Program-made: the position numbers and the translations under genes
The notes under the pieces: model-generated
Seen by the model: the letters and a program-made list of their open reading frames with translations, nothing else
Told to the model about the DNA's origin: nothing
Database searches by the model: none
From: Actinomycetota bacterium
GTDB lineage: Bacteria > Actinomycetota > Acidimicrobiia > Acidimicrobiales > AC-14
Direction of reading: 5' to 3'
Length of the DNA stretch: 48,023 nt
NCBI GenBank assembly: GCA_040754375.1
Contig: JBFMCT010000025.1
Location: 1 to 48,023, forward strand
Shown: positions 38,555 to 46,597 of the stretch, piece after piece
Position numbering within the stretch: the first letter of the stretch is position 1
How the letters are laid out: each line of letters starts with the position of its first letter

Positions 38555-39435
38555 ACGACCCGCTCACCGGGGCCGAGGTGTTCATCACGCCCAGCCGCCA
38601 GGACCGGCCCGAGCACGGCACCGGCGCCGACGGCGGCGACGGCGCCGGTGGGGAGGGCGGGGGTTGCCCGTTCTGCCCCGGGGGGGCCGAGGCCCCCGAG
38701 CCCTACGACGTGCGGTGGTTCGTCAACCGGTGGCCGGCCATGGACGGCGACCGGTGCGAGGTCGTCCTCTTCAGCCCCGACCACGGAGCCAGCCTGGCCG
38801 GGCTGGGACCCGAGGGGGTGCGCCGGGTCGTCGACCTGTGGGCCGAGCGCACCGTCGCCCTCGGGTCCCGACCCGACGTGGGTTACGTGCTCGTGTTCGA
38901 GAACCGGGGGGCCGAGGTCGGGGCCACCATCGACCACCCTCACGGCCAGATCTACGGGTTCGCCCACGTGCCGCCCGCGGCCCGCCGGGAGCTGGGAGCC
39001 AACCCTTGCCCCGTCTGCTACGAGCCCGCCGGGGACCGCCTGGTGGCCGAGTCGCCGGGCTGGCGGGCGTGGGTGCCCGAGGCCGCGACGTGGCCGTTCG
39101 CCATGGTGCTGGCCCCCCTGGGCCACCGGGCCGACTTGCCCTCCCTGGCCCCCTGGGAGCGCGACGCGCTGGCCGCCCTGATGGCCGATGCCCTGGGCCG
39201 GCTCGACCGGCTGTTCGGCGCGCCCATGCCTTACATGCTGTGGGTGCACCAGCGGCCGACCGACGGCGGCCAGTGGCCGGGGGCGCACCTGCACGTCGAG
39301 GTCGCGCCCCTGTACCGCTCGCCCTCCACCCCCCGGTTCGTGGCCGCCGGCGAACTGGGCAGCGGCGTCTACTTCAACCCGGTGGCCCCGGCCGACGCCG
39401 CCGCCCGCCTCCGGGGCGCAGGCGTCACTCCTTGA
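38551..39435 (+). CDS. galT: Galactose-1-phosphate uridylyltransferase
   Basis: 294 residues from GTG overlapping the GH1 stop. The HPHGQ active site is at residues 129-133 (IDHPHGQIYG); zinc-type Cys pairs CPFC (39-42) and CPVC follow, and the second HIT half has HLHVEVAPLYRS. It moves UMP from UDP-glucose to galactose-1-phosphate in the Leloir pathway. Coupling to GH1 indicates that released galactose is fed directly into it. galK and galE are not in the window. A 10-residue Gly/Asp run (about 24-38) lies near the N-terminus. Confidence 0.92.
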   Translation: MNDPLTGAEVFITPSRQDRPEHGTGADGGDGAGGEGGGCPFCPGGAEAPEPYDVRWFVNRWPAMDGDRCEVVLFSPDHGASLAGLGPEGVRRVVDLWAERTVALGSRPDVGYVLVFENRGAEVGATIDHPHGQIYGFAHVPPAARRELGANPCPVCYEPAGDRLVAESPGWRAWVPEAATWPFAMVLAPLGHRADLPSLAPWERDALAALMADALGRLDRLFGAPMPYMLWVHQRPTDGGQWPGAHLHVEVAPLYRSPSTPRFVAAGELGSGVYFNPVAPADAAARLRGAGVTP

Positions 39436-39769
39436 CCAGCCCCATGACGTTGCCGGCCGGGTCGGAGAAGAGGGCCATGGTCACCAGGCCGGGGATCTCG
39501 GTGACGGGCATGGCGATCTTGCCGCCCAGCTCCACGGCCCGGTCGAGGGCCACCTGGGGGTCGGGCACCGACACGTAGACGGTCACGTAGGTCTGGCCCA
39601 TGGGTGCCGACCCCACTCCCCCGCCGATACCGCCCTCGGCCGCATTTACCAGGCCGTAGCCCATGGGGTTGTCGGCGTTGATCTCCCACTCGAACAGGTC
39701 GGTGTAGAAACCCTGGAGACCGGCATCCTTGGGCCCCATGATCTCGAAGTGGACGACAGGACGGGCCAT
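39425..39769 (-). CDS. VOC (glyoxalase-like) family protein
   Basis: 114 residues, a single VOC half-module pair: MARPVVHFEIMGPKDAGLQG, FYTDLFEWEI, then VALDRAVELGGKIAMPVTEI and LFSDPAGNVMGLV. Proteins of this size bind metals or small ligands as dimers; substrate unknown. The 3' end overlaps that of galT by 11 bases on the other strand. Confidence 0.85.
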   Translation of the reverse strand: MARPVVHFEIMGPKDAGLQGFYTDLFEWEINADNPMGYGLVNAAEGGIGGGVGSAPMGQTYVTVYVSVPDPQVALDRAVELGGKIAMPVTEIPGLVTMALFSDPAGNVMGLVKE

Positions 39770-39833
39770 CGGCGGGCTCCTCAGGTGGGGGGGACGGTCC
39801 CCCGACGCTACTTCGCCGGCCGGGCGCCGGGCC

Positions 39834-40448
39834 CTACAGGCGGTCGAGGAGCTGGGCCTTCTTGGCCTCGAACTCGGCTTGGGAGATGACGCCCCGCTGG
39901 CGCAGCTCCTCGAGCTTCTCGATCTGTTCGAGGGGGGTCAGAGCCTGGTCGCGGCGCCCGGCGATGCGGTCGGCGTCGCGGGCCTGGGCGGCCTCGATCT
40001 CACGGTGGATCACGTTCTGCACACGCTCGGGGTGGGCGATGTGGTCGAAGCGCTGCTGGCCCCGCTCCCCGGCCGACTCGATGAGCAGGTCACCGGCGCC
40101 CAGCATGCGGTGGATGAGCGAACGGTAGAAGCTCACGTCGTTGAGCCGCTCCAAAGGGATCTCCTGGCCCCGCTTGGTGAACACCCCGTGGCGGTGGATG
40201 AGCCGATCGGTGGTGACCACGAAGTTGGTCGTGACCCACCGGGCCCAGCGGGCGAAGCACCAGCCCATGGCCACCAGAGCCAGCACGAGCAGGCCCTGGA
40301 CGATGCGGTCATTGAGGTTGCGGGCGACGATGGCCAGGCCCAGCGAGGCGGCCAGGGCGGCCGCCGGCCCCGCGAAGAACGACCAGTGGGGCCGCATGTC
40401 GAGCACGATCTGCTCGCCGTCGTTCAGGTACTTGCGGGGAAAGGCCAT
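39834..40448 (-). CDS. Membrane PH-domain (bPH2) protein with SHOCT tail
   Basis: 204 residues. Two membrane segments (about 24-42 and 50-68) precede a bacterial PH-like domain (YLNDGEQ, then VVTTDRLIHRHGVFTKRGQE and IPLERLNDVSF). The C-terminus LEQIEKLEELRQRGVISQAE followed by FEAKKAQLLDRL is a SHOCT oligomerisation motif. It probably assembles at the membrane; partner unknown. Confidence 0.85.
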   Translation of the reverse strand: MAFPRKYLNDGEQIVLDMRPHWSFFAGPAAALAASLGLAIVARNLNDRIVQGLLVLALVAMGWCFARWARWVTTNFVVTTDRLIHRHGVFTKRGQEIPLERLNDVSFYRSLIHRMLGAGDLLIESAGERGQQRFDHIAHPERVQNVIHREIEAAQARDADRIAGRRDQALTPLEQIEKLEELRQRGVISQAEFEAKKAQLLDRL

Positions 40449-40481
40449 GGACGTGCTCAGGGTACCGGGGCGGGCCGGCTT

Positions 40482-40982
40482 TCAGCGGTAGACCTTGCGG
40501 CGGAACACCGAGCCCGGCGAGGAAACCCGGTCCAAGAACAGGAGGCCGTCGAGGTGGTCGATCTCGTGGAGCAGGGCCCGGGCCTCGAAGGCGTCGGCTT
40601 CGATGACCCTCACCTCGCCCGCGGGGGTGATGCCCCGCACCACGACGGTCGTGGCCCGGGCCACGTCGCCCGTCAGGTCGGGCACGCTAAGGCAGCCCTC
40701 CCGGGCCACCACCGGCTCGCGGGCCACCACCAGCTCGGGGTCGAACAGCACCACCTCGCCGTGGCACGAGCGGGCCTTGCGGTGACCGGTCACGTCGATC
40801 ACGAAGGCCCGCAGGCTGACGCCGATCTGGGGGGCGGCCAGGCCCACGCACGCCGGCCGGGACCGCATGGTCTCGACCAGGTCGGCGGCCAGGGCCCGCT
40901 CGCGCTCGCCCACCCCTCCGACGGGCTCCGACCGGCGCTTGAGCAGCGGGTCGGGCAGCGCCACCACCGGCCTGACCGCCAC
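40482..40982 (-). CDS. def: Peptide deformylase
   Basis: 166 residues, GTG start directly after the ACT gene stop. Motif 1 is VGLAAPQIG, motif 2 EGCLSVP (Cys97) and motif 3 HEIDH (His139, Glu140, His143), so all metal ligands and the catalytic Glu are present. It removes formyl groups from new N-termini. Part of a minus-strand run HAD, ACT, def. Confidence 0.95.
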   Translation of the reverse strand: MAVRPVVALPDPLLKRRSEPVGGVGERERALAADLVETMRSRPACVGLAAPQIGVSLRAFVIDVTGHRKARSCHGEVVLFDPELVVAREPVVAREGCLSVPDLTGDVARATTVVVRGITPAGEVRVIEADAFEARALLHEIDHLDGLLFLDRVSSPGSVFRRKVYR

Positions 40983-41555
40983 TCAGAGGATGTCGGCTTC
41001 GGAGGGGTGGAGGGTGCAGTCGACGCCCAGCTCCCCGGCCAGCTCGGACAGGCGGGCCGCCAGCTCGGCCACGTCGGCCCCGGCCGGGACGCTCACGTCG
41101 AGCAACATGGCGTAGACCGGATGGGCCGGGTCGCCGATCACCCGGGTGGTCAAGTCGACGATGTTGACCCCCCGGCCGGCCAGCAGCGAGGCCACGCCAT
41201 AGACGATCCCGGGCCGGTCGGCGCCGTAGACCGACACCGTCCACGGGTCGCCCTCGGGTTCTTTGCCGGTGCCGTCGCCGGTGCCGTCGCCGGTGCCATC
41301 GCCGGTGTCATCGCCGATCTCGCGGGCCGTGACCAGCAGGTCGAGGTGGGCGGTGGCCCCGGAAAGGGCGGACTCGAGATCGGCCGGCCCCCGGCCCGCG
41401 GGCACGTCGACCACCAGCATCATGGCGAACTGGCCCCGCAGGATCGTCATCGACGTGTCCTCGAGGTTGCAGCCCTCGTCGACCAGCACCCGCGTGACGG
41501 CGGCCACGATCCCGGGCCGGTCCCGCCCCACGGCCGTGACCACCACGTGGCTCAT
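40983..41555 (-). CDS. Double ACT-domain regulatory protein (GcvR-like)
   Basis: 190 residues from the ATG at 41555. Two ACT domains: 1-80 (VVVTAVGRDRPGIVAAVTRV, NLEDTSMTILRGQFAMM) and about 105-185 (WTVSVYGADRPGIVYGVASL). The pair resembles GcvR/ACT sensors of amino acids. The linker contains a TGDGTGDGTGDGTG run made by a 12-base repeat. Overlaps the HAD gene end (ATGA). Confidence 0.85.
   Translation of the reverse strand: MSHVVVTAVGRDRPGIVAAVTRVLVDEGCNLEDTSMTILRGQFAMMLVVDVPAGRGPADLESALSGATAHLDLLVTAREIGDDTGDGTGDGTGDGTGKEPEGDPWTVSVYGADRPGIVYGVASLLAGRGVNIVDLTTRVIGDPAHPVYAMLLDVSVPAGADVAELAARLSELAGELGVDCTLHPSEADIL
41265..41312. repeat. 12-bp tandem repeat inside the ACT gene
   Basis: Four units of GCCGGTGCCGTC (the last two changed at one or two bases), in frame, encoding Gly-Asp-Gly-Thr on the minus strand. 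The unit resembles that in ppc (Gly-Thr-Gly-Glu). Confidence 0.9.
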
Positions 41556-42124
41556 GCGAACAGCCGTAGCTGGCACAGGCGGCCGACGGCGTCGTCCCAC
41601 GAACGCAGCCGTCGGGCGCGCTCCAGCCGGTAGTCGGCGTTGTAGGGCCGGTCGAGCAGCCACGACTCGCACACCTGGGCGAGCTGGTCGGCCTCGTGGG
41701 GGTTGTCCTCAACCGTGACCGACACCCCCAGCCGCTCGGCCACCGCCGACTTGGACCCGACCTGCGTGTGGTGCACCTCGTCGAGATCGAGGCCGTGGCG
41801 GGCCAGCCACACCCGGGTGACCTCGGCCAGGGGCTGGGGGCGGGCGGTGATGCCGACCACGCCCCACCCCGCCTGGCGCAGGCGGGAGACCCCCCAGGCC
41901 GCCCCGTCGGCCACCGGCGCGCAGTCGTAGAGGTCTGGGTCGGCGAACAGCTCGTCCAAGAAGGCGTGGAAGGGAGCCTGGGGGACATCGAGGCGCAGCA
42001 GGCGCAGGTCGTAGGTGCGCCAGGTGTCGGGGTGGCTGGACACGCCGAACCGGTCGGCGATGCGCCGGGCCACCCCCGGGCCCAGGTCGCATACGACCCC
42101 GTCGAGGTCCAGTCCGATGATCAT
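41552..42124 (-). CDS. HAD-superfamily phosphatase (5'-nucleotidase-like)
   Basis: 190 residues from ATG at 42124. HAD motifs: I, GLDLDGVVCDLG; II, GITARPQ; III, SKSAVAE; IV, VEDNPHEAD. The type is close to NT5C/5'(3')-deoxyribonucleotidase-like proteins. Substrate unknown. An earlier in-frame start (42475) would overlap the RNA locus and is rejected. Confidence 0.85.
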   Translation of the reverse strand: MIIGLDLDGVVCDLGPGVARRIADRFGVSSHPDTWRTYDLRLLRLDVPQAPFHAFLDELFADPDLYDCAPVADGAAWGVSRLRQAGWGVVGITARPQPLAEVTRVWLARHGLDLDEVHHTQVGSKSAVAERLGVSVTVEDNPHEADQLAQVCESWLLDRPYNADYRLERARRLRSWDDAVGRLCQLRLFA

Positions 42125-42217
42125 GCCCAGGAGCCTACCGACCGGGTGTGACAGCCATTGCGGGGCACCGGTGGTGGCCCTGCTGCCACGTCCCGTCGCA
42201 ATCTCCGCGAAATCCCC

Positions 42218-42246
42218 TTGACTTCCGGGCTGGGAAGGTTCACAGT
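42218..42246 (+). promoter_or_regulatory. Promoter TTGACT-N17-CACAGT
   Basis: TTGACT at 42218-42223, a spacer of exactly 17 bases and CACAGT at 42241-42246. It would start transcription near 42253, about 250 bases before the helicase ATG. It is the best vegetative-type promoter in the window. Confidence 0.65.
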
Positions 42247-42252
42247 GGCCAT

Positions 42253-42420
42253 TGTCGGAAGTGAGAACCCCCAAACCTGCAGAGGGGGGCGGCCCTAGGC
42301 CCCCGCCTCGAGGTGAGGAGGAGACAACAGCCGGCGAGTGCGCCCGAGCCGCCAGGCAAAGGCCACAACGGTCAGGCCCCGAGAAGTCGGAGAGCGAAAG
42401 CTCGATGGTTACTCGGGGCC
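42253..42420 (+). ncRNA. Candidate structured RNA (leader or small RNA)
   Basis: Hairpin A: GAGG...CCTC with inner GGCC-CTA-GGCC (about 42276-42304). Hairpin B: GGCCCCGAG (42375-42383) pairs exactly with CTCGGGGCC (42412-42420); inside, GAGC (42392-42395) pairs with GCTC (42400-42403) around a GAAA tetraloop; the two helices are separated by an 8-by-8 internal loop (AAGTCGGA / GATGGTTA), a layout typical of functional RNA. I compared it from memory with cobalamin, TPP, FMN, SAM, glycine, c-di-GMP, SRP, RNase P and tmRNA patterns and found no convincing match. It could be a leader of the helicase gene or an independent RNA. Confidence 0.5.
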
Positions 42421-42501
42421 GACCCGCGTCCGGGGCCAGAACGGCTGGCCGGGCGACCATCCGCGTTTGTGTCACACCCCCTCGGTACGTTCGGTCGGGT
42501 C

Positions 42502-44499
42502 ATGGACGACCAACGCTCCCTGCTCGCGGGCCTCAACCGGGCCCAGACCGAGGCGGTCACGACCGCGGCCGCCCCCCTGTGCATCCTGGCCGGGGCGGGC
42601 TCGGGCAAGACCCGGGTCCTGACGCGGCGGATCGCCTGGCGGGTGGCCCGGGGGGAGGCCGACCCCCGCCACGTCCTGGCCCTCACGTTCACCCGGCGGG
42701 CGGCGGGCGAGCTCGGGGCCCGGCTGGCCCGGCTGGGGGTCCGTGACCGCGTGGCCGCGGGCACGTTCCACGGCCTGGCCTACGCCCAGCTGCGCCGGCG
42801 GTGGTCCGATCGGGGCGAGCGGCCGCCCGCCCTGCTCGACCGCAAGGCCCGCGTCCTGGCCCCGCTACTGCCCCGCACGGCCCGGGCCACCGTGCAGCCG
42901 GCCGACGTGGCCGCCGAGATCGAGTGGGCCAAGGCCCGCATGGTCGGCCCTGACCGTTACGAGGCCGAGGCGGCGGCCGCCGAGCGGCGCGCCCCGCTCC
43001 CGTTCGCCGAGGTGGCGGCCATCTTCGAGCGCTACGAGACCGAGAAGCGGGCGCGGGGCCTGGTCGACTTCGACGACCTGCTGCTGTTGTGTGCCGCCGC
43101 CCTGGAGAGCGACGCCGAGTTCGGCGCCAGCCAGCACTGGTTGTTCCGCCACCTGTTCGTCGACGAGTTCCAAGACGTCAACCCTGTGCAGTACCGCCTG
43201 CTGGAGGCGTGGCGCGGTGGGCGCCCCGACCTGTGCGTCGTGGGCGACCCCAACCAGGCCATCTACGCCTGGAACGGGGCCGACCCCGGTTACCTGACCG
43301 GCTTCGCCCTGCACCACCCGGGCGCCGCCGTGGTCCGCCTCGACGACAACTACCGGTCGACTCCCCAGGTCTTGGCCGTGGCCAACGCCGTCATCGGAGG
43401 CAACCACCGGCTCCGGGCCCACGAGCCCGACGGGCCGCCCCCGACCGTCACCTCCTACCCGACCGACCGGGAGGAGGCGGCCGGGGTGGCCCGGGCCCTG
43501 CGCCACCGCCACGGGGCGGGCCGGCCCTGGTCCGACAACGCCGTGCTGACCCGCACCCACGCCCAGCTCGTCCTTTTCGAGGAGGCGCTGCGGGCCTCGT
43601 CGGTCCCCTTTCGGGTGCGGGGATCGGCCCGCTTCCTCAGCCAGCCCGAGGTGCGTGACGCCCTTTCCGACCTGCGCCGGCTGCCCCCGGCCACCCCCCT
43701 GGCCGAGGCCGTGGCCGACGTGGTGGCCATGGCCGACGAGGCCCGGGGCCGGCCCGGGGCCGACGCCCCCGAGCGGGCTGCCAACCTCGACAACCTGGTG
43801 CGCCTGGCCCGCGAGCACCTGGCGGCCGAGACCGCGGCCCACGTGGCCGGGTTCCTTGCGTGGCTGGTGGCCGCCCTGCGGTCGGAGGAGCCCGAGACCG
43901 GGGGCGACGCCGTCGAGCTGGCCACGTTCCACGCGGCCAAGGGCCTGGAGTGGCCGGTGGTGTTCGTAGCCGGCCTCGAGCAGGGCTTCATGCCCATCGG
44001 CCACGCCGAGTCGACCGCCGCCCGGGCCGAGGAGCGGCGCCTGCTCTATGTAGCCCTGACCCGTTCGCGGCGCGAGCTTCACTGCTCGTGGGCCGAGAAG
44101 CGCACGTTCGGCGCCCGGGCCCAGGGGCGCTCGCCCTCGCCTTACCTCCACCGCATCGAGGCCACCGTCCAGGCCCTGGCCGAGGGCCGCCCCCCGCCCG
44201 ACTGGCGCGGACAACTGGCCCGCGACCGCACCCGCCTGCGCGAGGCCCGGCCCTTCGTGCCCGAGGTGGGCCGCAATGCCGACCCGGTGGTCCTCGAAGC
44301 CCTCAAGACGTGGCGGGCGGCCACGGCCCGGGCCTCGGGGGTGCCCGCCTACCTCGTGCTGCACGACACGACCCTGGCGGCCGTGGCCGAGGCCCGCCCC
44401 CGCGACCGCGACGCCCTCCTGGCCCTGCCCGGGCTGGGCCCGGTGAAGGCCGAGCGCTACGGCGCCGATCTGCTCTCGCTGGTCGCCGGCCGTCCCTGA
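42502..44499 (+). CDS. UvrD/Rep-family DNA helicase with HRDC domain (UvrD2-like)
   Basis: 665 residues from ATG at 42502. Walker A GAGSGKT (31-37), Walker B VDEFQD, motif III GDPNQAIYAWNGA, motif IV LDDNYRS, motif V TFHAAKGLEW, motif VI VALTRSRRELH. An HRDC domain closes the protein (VLEALKTWRAATARASGVPA to ALLALPGLGPVKAERYG), as in UvrD2. It unwinds DNA in repair or replication. It is shorter than UvrD1-type enzymes. TACGTT (42486-42491) is a possible local -10. Confidence 0.93.
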   Translation: MDDQRSLLAGLNRAQTEAVTTAAAPLCILAGAGSGKTRVLTRRIAWRVARGEADPRHVLALTFTRRAAGELGARLARLGVRDRVAAGTFHGLAYAQLRRRWSDRGERPPALLDRKARVLAPLLPRTARATVQPADVAAEIEWAKARMVGPDRYEAEAAAAERRAPLPFAEVAAIFERYETEKRARGLVDFDDLLLLCAAALESDAEFGASQHWLFRHLFVDEFQDVNPVQYRLLEAWRGGRPDLCVVGDPNQAIYAWNGADPGYLTGFALHHPGAAVVRLDDNYRSTPQVLAVANAVIGGNHRLRAHEPDGPPPTVTSYPTDREEAAGVARALRHRHGAGRPWSDNAVLTRTHAQLVLFEEALRASSVPFRVRGSARFLSQPEVRDALSDLRRLPPATPLAEAVADVVAMADEARGRPGADAPERAANLDNLVRLAREHLAAETAAHVAGFLAWLVAALRSEEPETGGDAVELATFHAAKGLEWPVVFVAGLEQGFMPIGHAESTAARAEERRLLYVALTRSRRELHCSWAEKRTFGARAQGRSPSPYLHRIEATVQALAEGRPPPDWRGQLARDRTRLREARPFVPEVGRNADPVVLEALKTWRAATARASGVPAYLVLHDTTLAAVAEARPRDRDALLALPGLGPVKAERYGADLLSLVAGRP

Positions 44500-44660
44500 C
44501 GACCGTGGCCCGGGTGATCCCGACCGGGGCCGGGCCGGCGGCCCCACAGGCAGCAGTGGCCCGGGTGATCCCGACCGGGGCTAGCGGCCGGCGTTCCGGC
44601 GGGCGGCGGCCGGCCGTCCCTGACGACCGTGGCCGGGTTGACGGCCCGATGGCGGGGCTG
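44500..44660. other. Intergenic region with direct repeats
   Basis: GTGGCCCGGGTGATCCCGAC occurs near 44505 and again near 44557 (repeat about 52 bases apart), and CCGGCCGTCCCTGACGACCG near 44487 recurs near 44610. These look like small duplications at the 3' end of the helicase gene. No gene is supported. Confidence 0.55.
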
Positions 44661-45329
44661 TCAGTCCTCGTCGGGCAGGCGGGTGACGGGTGAAGCCCCT
44701 TGCTGGACCGTGTGGGCCAGCTCGTGGGCCAACAGGCGCATGCCGCCCGTGCTGGCCGTGTCGGGCATGCCGTCTCGGAAGTAGACGTCGCGGCCCACGG
44801 TGAACGCCCGGGCCGCCATGGTGTCGCTCAAGGCCGCGGCCCGGGCCCCGGTGTGGACCCGCACGGCGCTGAGGTCGGCACCGAACGCCCCGCCCAGGTC
44901 AGACTGGAGGGCGGGGGCCAGCGGACGGCCGCCGCCCTGGGAAGTGCGCAGAGCCGCCTCGGTGGCCGCCCCGAGCTCGCCCCCTTCGAGGCCCACCTCG
45001 GCCACGGTGCCCCCGTTGTCATGGTCGTGGCCCGCGGCGGCGCGCCACACCGGCAACCGGCGGACGGTGGTCGCCCGTTGCGCCCCGGGTGCCGGGGAAC
45101 GCAGGGCCCGCACCACGTCGAGGGCGGCGGCGTCGGCTTCGCGCTCGAGGGGGTCGTCGGTGTGGCCCACCCGCAACGAGCGCTGGGCCACGGCCACCAT
45201 GCGGGCCACGGCCCGGTTGCCGGCCGCCTGCTGCAGGTGCACCCCCACACCGCGGACCGCTCCCTCAGCCACACGTCGGCCTTGCCGCTCGACGCCCCGG
45301 TGGTCCCGCCCCTGCCTCGCCCGTGACAT
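44661..45329 (-). CDS. DUF4157 (eCIS core) metallopeptidase-like protein
   Basis: 222 residues from ATG at 45329. LQQAAGNRAVARM, then VGHTDDPLEREADAAA and, at 135-210, the DUF4157 domain: FGADLSAVRVHTGARAAALS, AFTVGRDVYF and the zinc-type LLAHELAHTVQQ (His202-Glu203, His206). DUF4157 is the mark of proteins associated with extracellular contractile injection systems, normally at the head of a larger cargo. Here the protein ends 16 residues after HELAH, with no cargo. No sheath, tube or baseplate gene is in the window. It could be an orphan or a protease in its own right. Confidence 0.8.
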   Translation of the reverse strand: MSRARQGRDHRGVERQGRRVAEGAVRGVGVHLQQAAGNRAVARMVAVAQRSLRVGHTDDPLEREADAAALDVVRALRSPAPGAQRATTVRRLPVWRAAAGHDHDNGGTVAEVGLEGGELGAATEAALRTSQGGGRPLAPALQSDLGGAFGADLSAVRVHTGARAAALSDTMAARAFTVGRDVYFRDGMPDTASTGGMRLLAHELAHTVQQGASPVTRLPDED

Positions 45330-45497
45330 AAGCCCTCCAGCCGGGAGCCCGGCAAAGGTCGCCCACCCCGCGGGCGGGTACACCTTCACCCTACCGCCCG
45401 GGCACCGGCCCGACAACGAACCCGAAAGTGCTGGCAACAGGGGGGATTTCTGGCCCCGGACCGTTGACGGCTGGCCCCGTAGGCGCGACAACTAACC

Positions 45498-45797
45498 ATG
45501 AGCACCTACATCTGGCCCAACGACGACGGCTGGCCCTACCCGGACGCCGCCGCCGAGGTCGCCGACCCCGCGGCCGGGGTGGACGACGACGCAATGCTGC
45601 TCAAGGCGGCCCCCGCCCACCTGTTCGATTCGCTCGAACCGCTGGAGCGCGAGGTCGTGTTCGCCCACTACGGGCTCGACGGCGCGCCGCCCCGCTCGAT
45701 GAAGGAGCTCCACCATGCCATGGGGCTGAGCCGGGCCGAACTGCGCGAGGCGCTGGGCAGCGGCCTGGCCAAGCTCAGGGCCGACCTGTCGGCCTGA
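45498..45797 (+). CDS. Small sigma-70 region 4-like DNA-binding protein
   Basis: 99 residues. LFDSLEPLEREVVFAHYGLD followed by RSMKELHHAMGLSRAELREA and LGSGLAKLRADL matches region 4 of primary-type sigma factors, with no region 2. The N-terminus is acidic. It may bind DNA or RNA polymerase beside a full sigma factor. It diverges from the DUF4157 gene and converges on xth. Confidence 0.7.
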   Translation: MSTYIWPNDDGWPYPDAAAEVADPAAGVDDDAMLLKAAPAHLFDSLEPLEREVVFAHYGLDGAPPRSMKELHHAMGLSRAELREALGSGLAKLRADLSA

Positions 45798-45800
45798 GGA

Positions 45801-46577
45801 TCACAGGTCGAAGTCGACCAGCACCGGAGCGTGGTCGGAGGGCAGCTTGCCCTTGCGGGCGAACCGGTCGATAAGAGCGAACTGAGCCCTCTCGGCCAGC
45901 GGGCGGGTGGCCAGCATGAGGTCGATACGCAGGCCCCGGCCCTGGTGGAAGTCACCGGCCCGATAGTCCCACCACGAGTAGATGCCGGGTTCGGGGCGCT
46001 TGAGGCGGAAGGTGTCGACCAGGCCCCAGTCGAGCAGGTCGGCCACGGCCTGGCGCTCGGGCGGGCTCACGTGAGTCCCCCCGTGCAGCTTGGTCACGTC
46101 CCACACGTCACGATCGTCGGGCGCCACGTTGAAGTCCCCGGCGACCACCAGGGGGGCCTGGGCGTCGCAGGCCGAGACCATGTGGCGGTGCAGGCGACCG
46201 AGCCACTCCAGCTTCTCGTCGTAGTGCGAGCTACCCACCTGGCGCCCGTTGGGCACGTACACGCTGGCCACCCGTACCCCGGCGCACGTCGCCCACAGCA
46301 GGCGGGCCTCGGTCTGTTCGTCCTCGGCCTGGTCGGTGAACCCGGCCACCACGTCGGCCAGGCCCACCCGGCTGAGGATGGCGACGCCGTTCCACTGGCC
46401 CTGGCCGTGATGGGCGGACTCGTAGCCGAGCGCCCCGAACGTCAGGGCTGGGAAGGCCCCGTCGGCCAGCTTGGTCTCCTGCATGCACAGCACGTCGGGC
46501 TGGGCGTAGGCCAGCCACTCCTCGACCCGGGGCAGGCGGGCCTTGAGGGAGTTGACGTTCCAAGTGGCGATGCGCAC
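45801..46577 (-). CDS. xth: Exodeoxyribonuclease III (AP endonuclease)
   Basis: 258 residues. MRIATWNVNSLKARLPRVEE, CMQETKL, VVAGDFNVAPDDRD, YSWWDYR, GLRIDLMLATRPL and PSDHAPVLVDF give the full EEP catalytic set (Asn, Glu, Asp, Asn, Asp, His). It cleaves DNA at abasic sites. The start is 20 bases from the divergent DsbA/FrnE-like gene. Confidence 0.95.
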   Translation of the reverse strand: MRIATWNVNSLKARLPRVEEWLAYAQPDVLCMQETKLADGAFPALTFGALGYESAHHGQGQWNGVAILSRVGLADVVAGFTDQAEDEQTEARLLWATCAGVRVASVYVPNGRQVGSSHYDEKLEWLGRLHRHMVSACDAQAPLVVAGDFNVAPDDRDVWDVTKLHGGTHVSPPERQAVADLLDWGLVDTFRLKRPEPGIYSWWDYRAGDFHQGRGLRIDLMLATRPLAERAQFALIDRFARKGKLPSDHAPVLVDFDL

Positions 46578-46597
46578 GGCCGACGAGCCTACGCTCG

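Larger units (their letters stand above)
42125..42501. other. 377-base non-coding region with promoter and structured RNA
   Basis: No ORF with a recognisable domain is present. It contains a consensus-like promoter (42218-42246), a GC-rich hairpin near 42276-42304 and a nested hairpin at 42375-42420, all on the plus strand and upstream of the helicase gene. Confidence 0.65.

Noticed and set aside
42253-42420. Cobalamin riboswitch or SRP RNA
   Set aside because: CACAACGGTCAGG and AGAAGTCGG recall parts of both, but the B12-box, the CCGGTG kissing elements and the SRP GGAAGG-type tetraloop region are absent.
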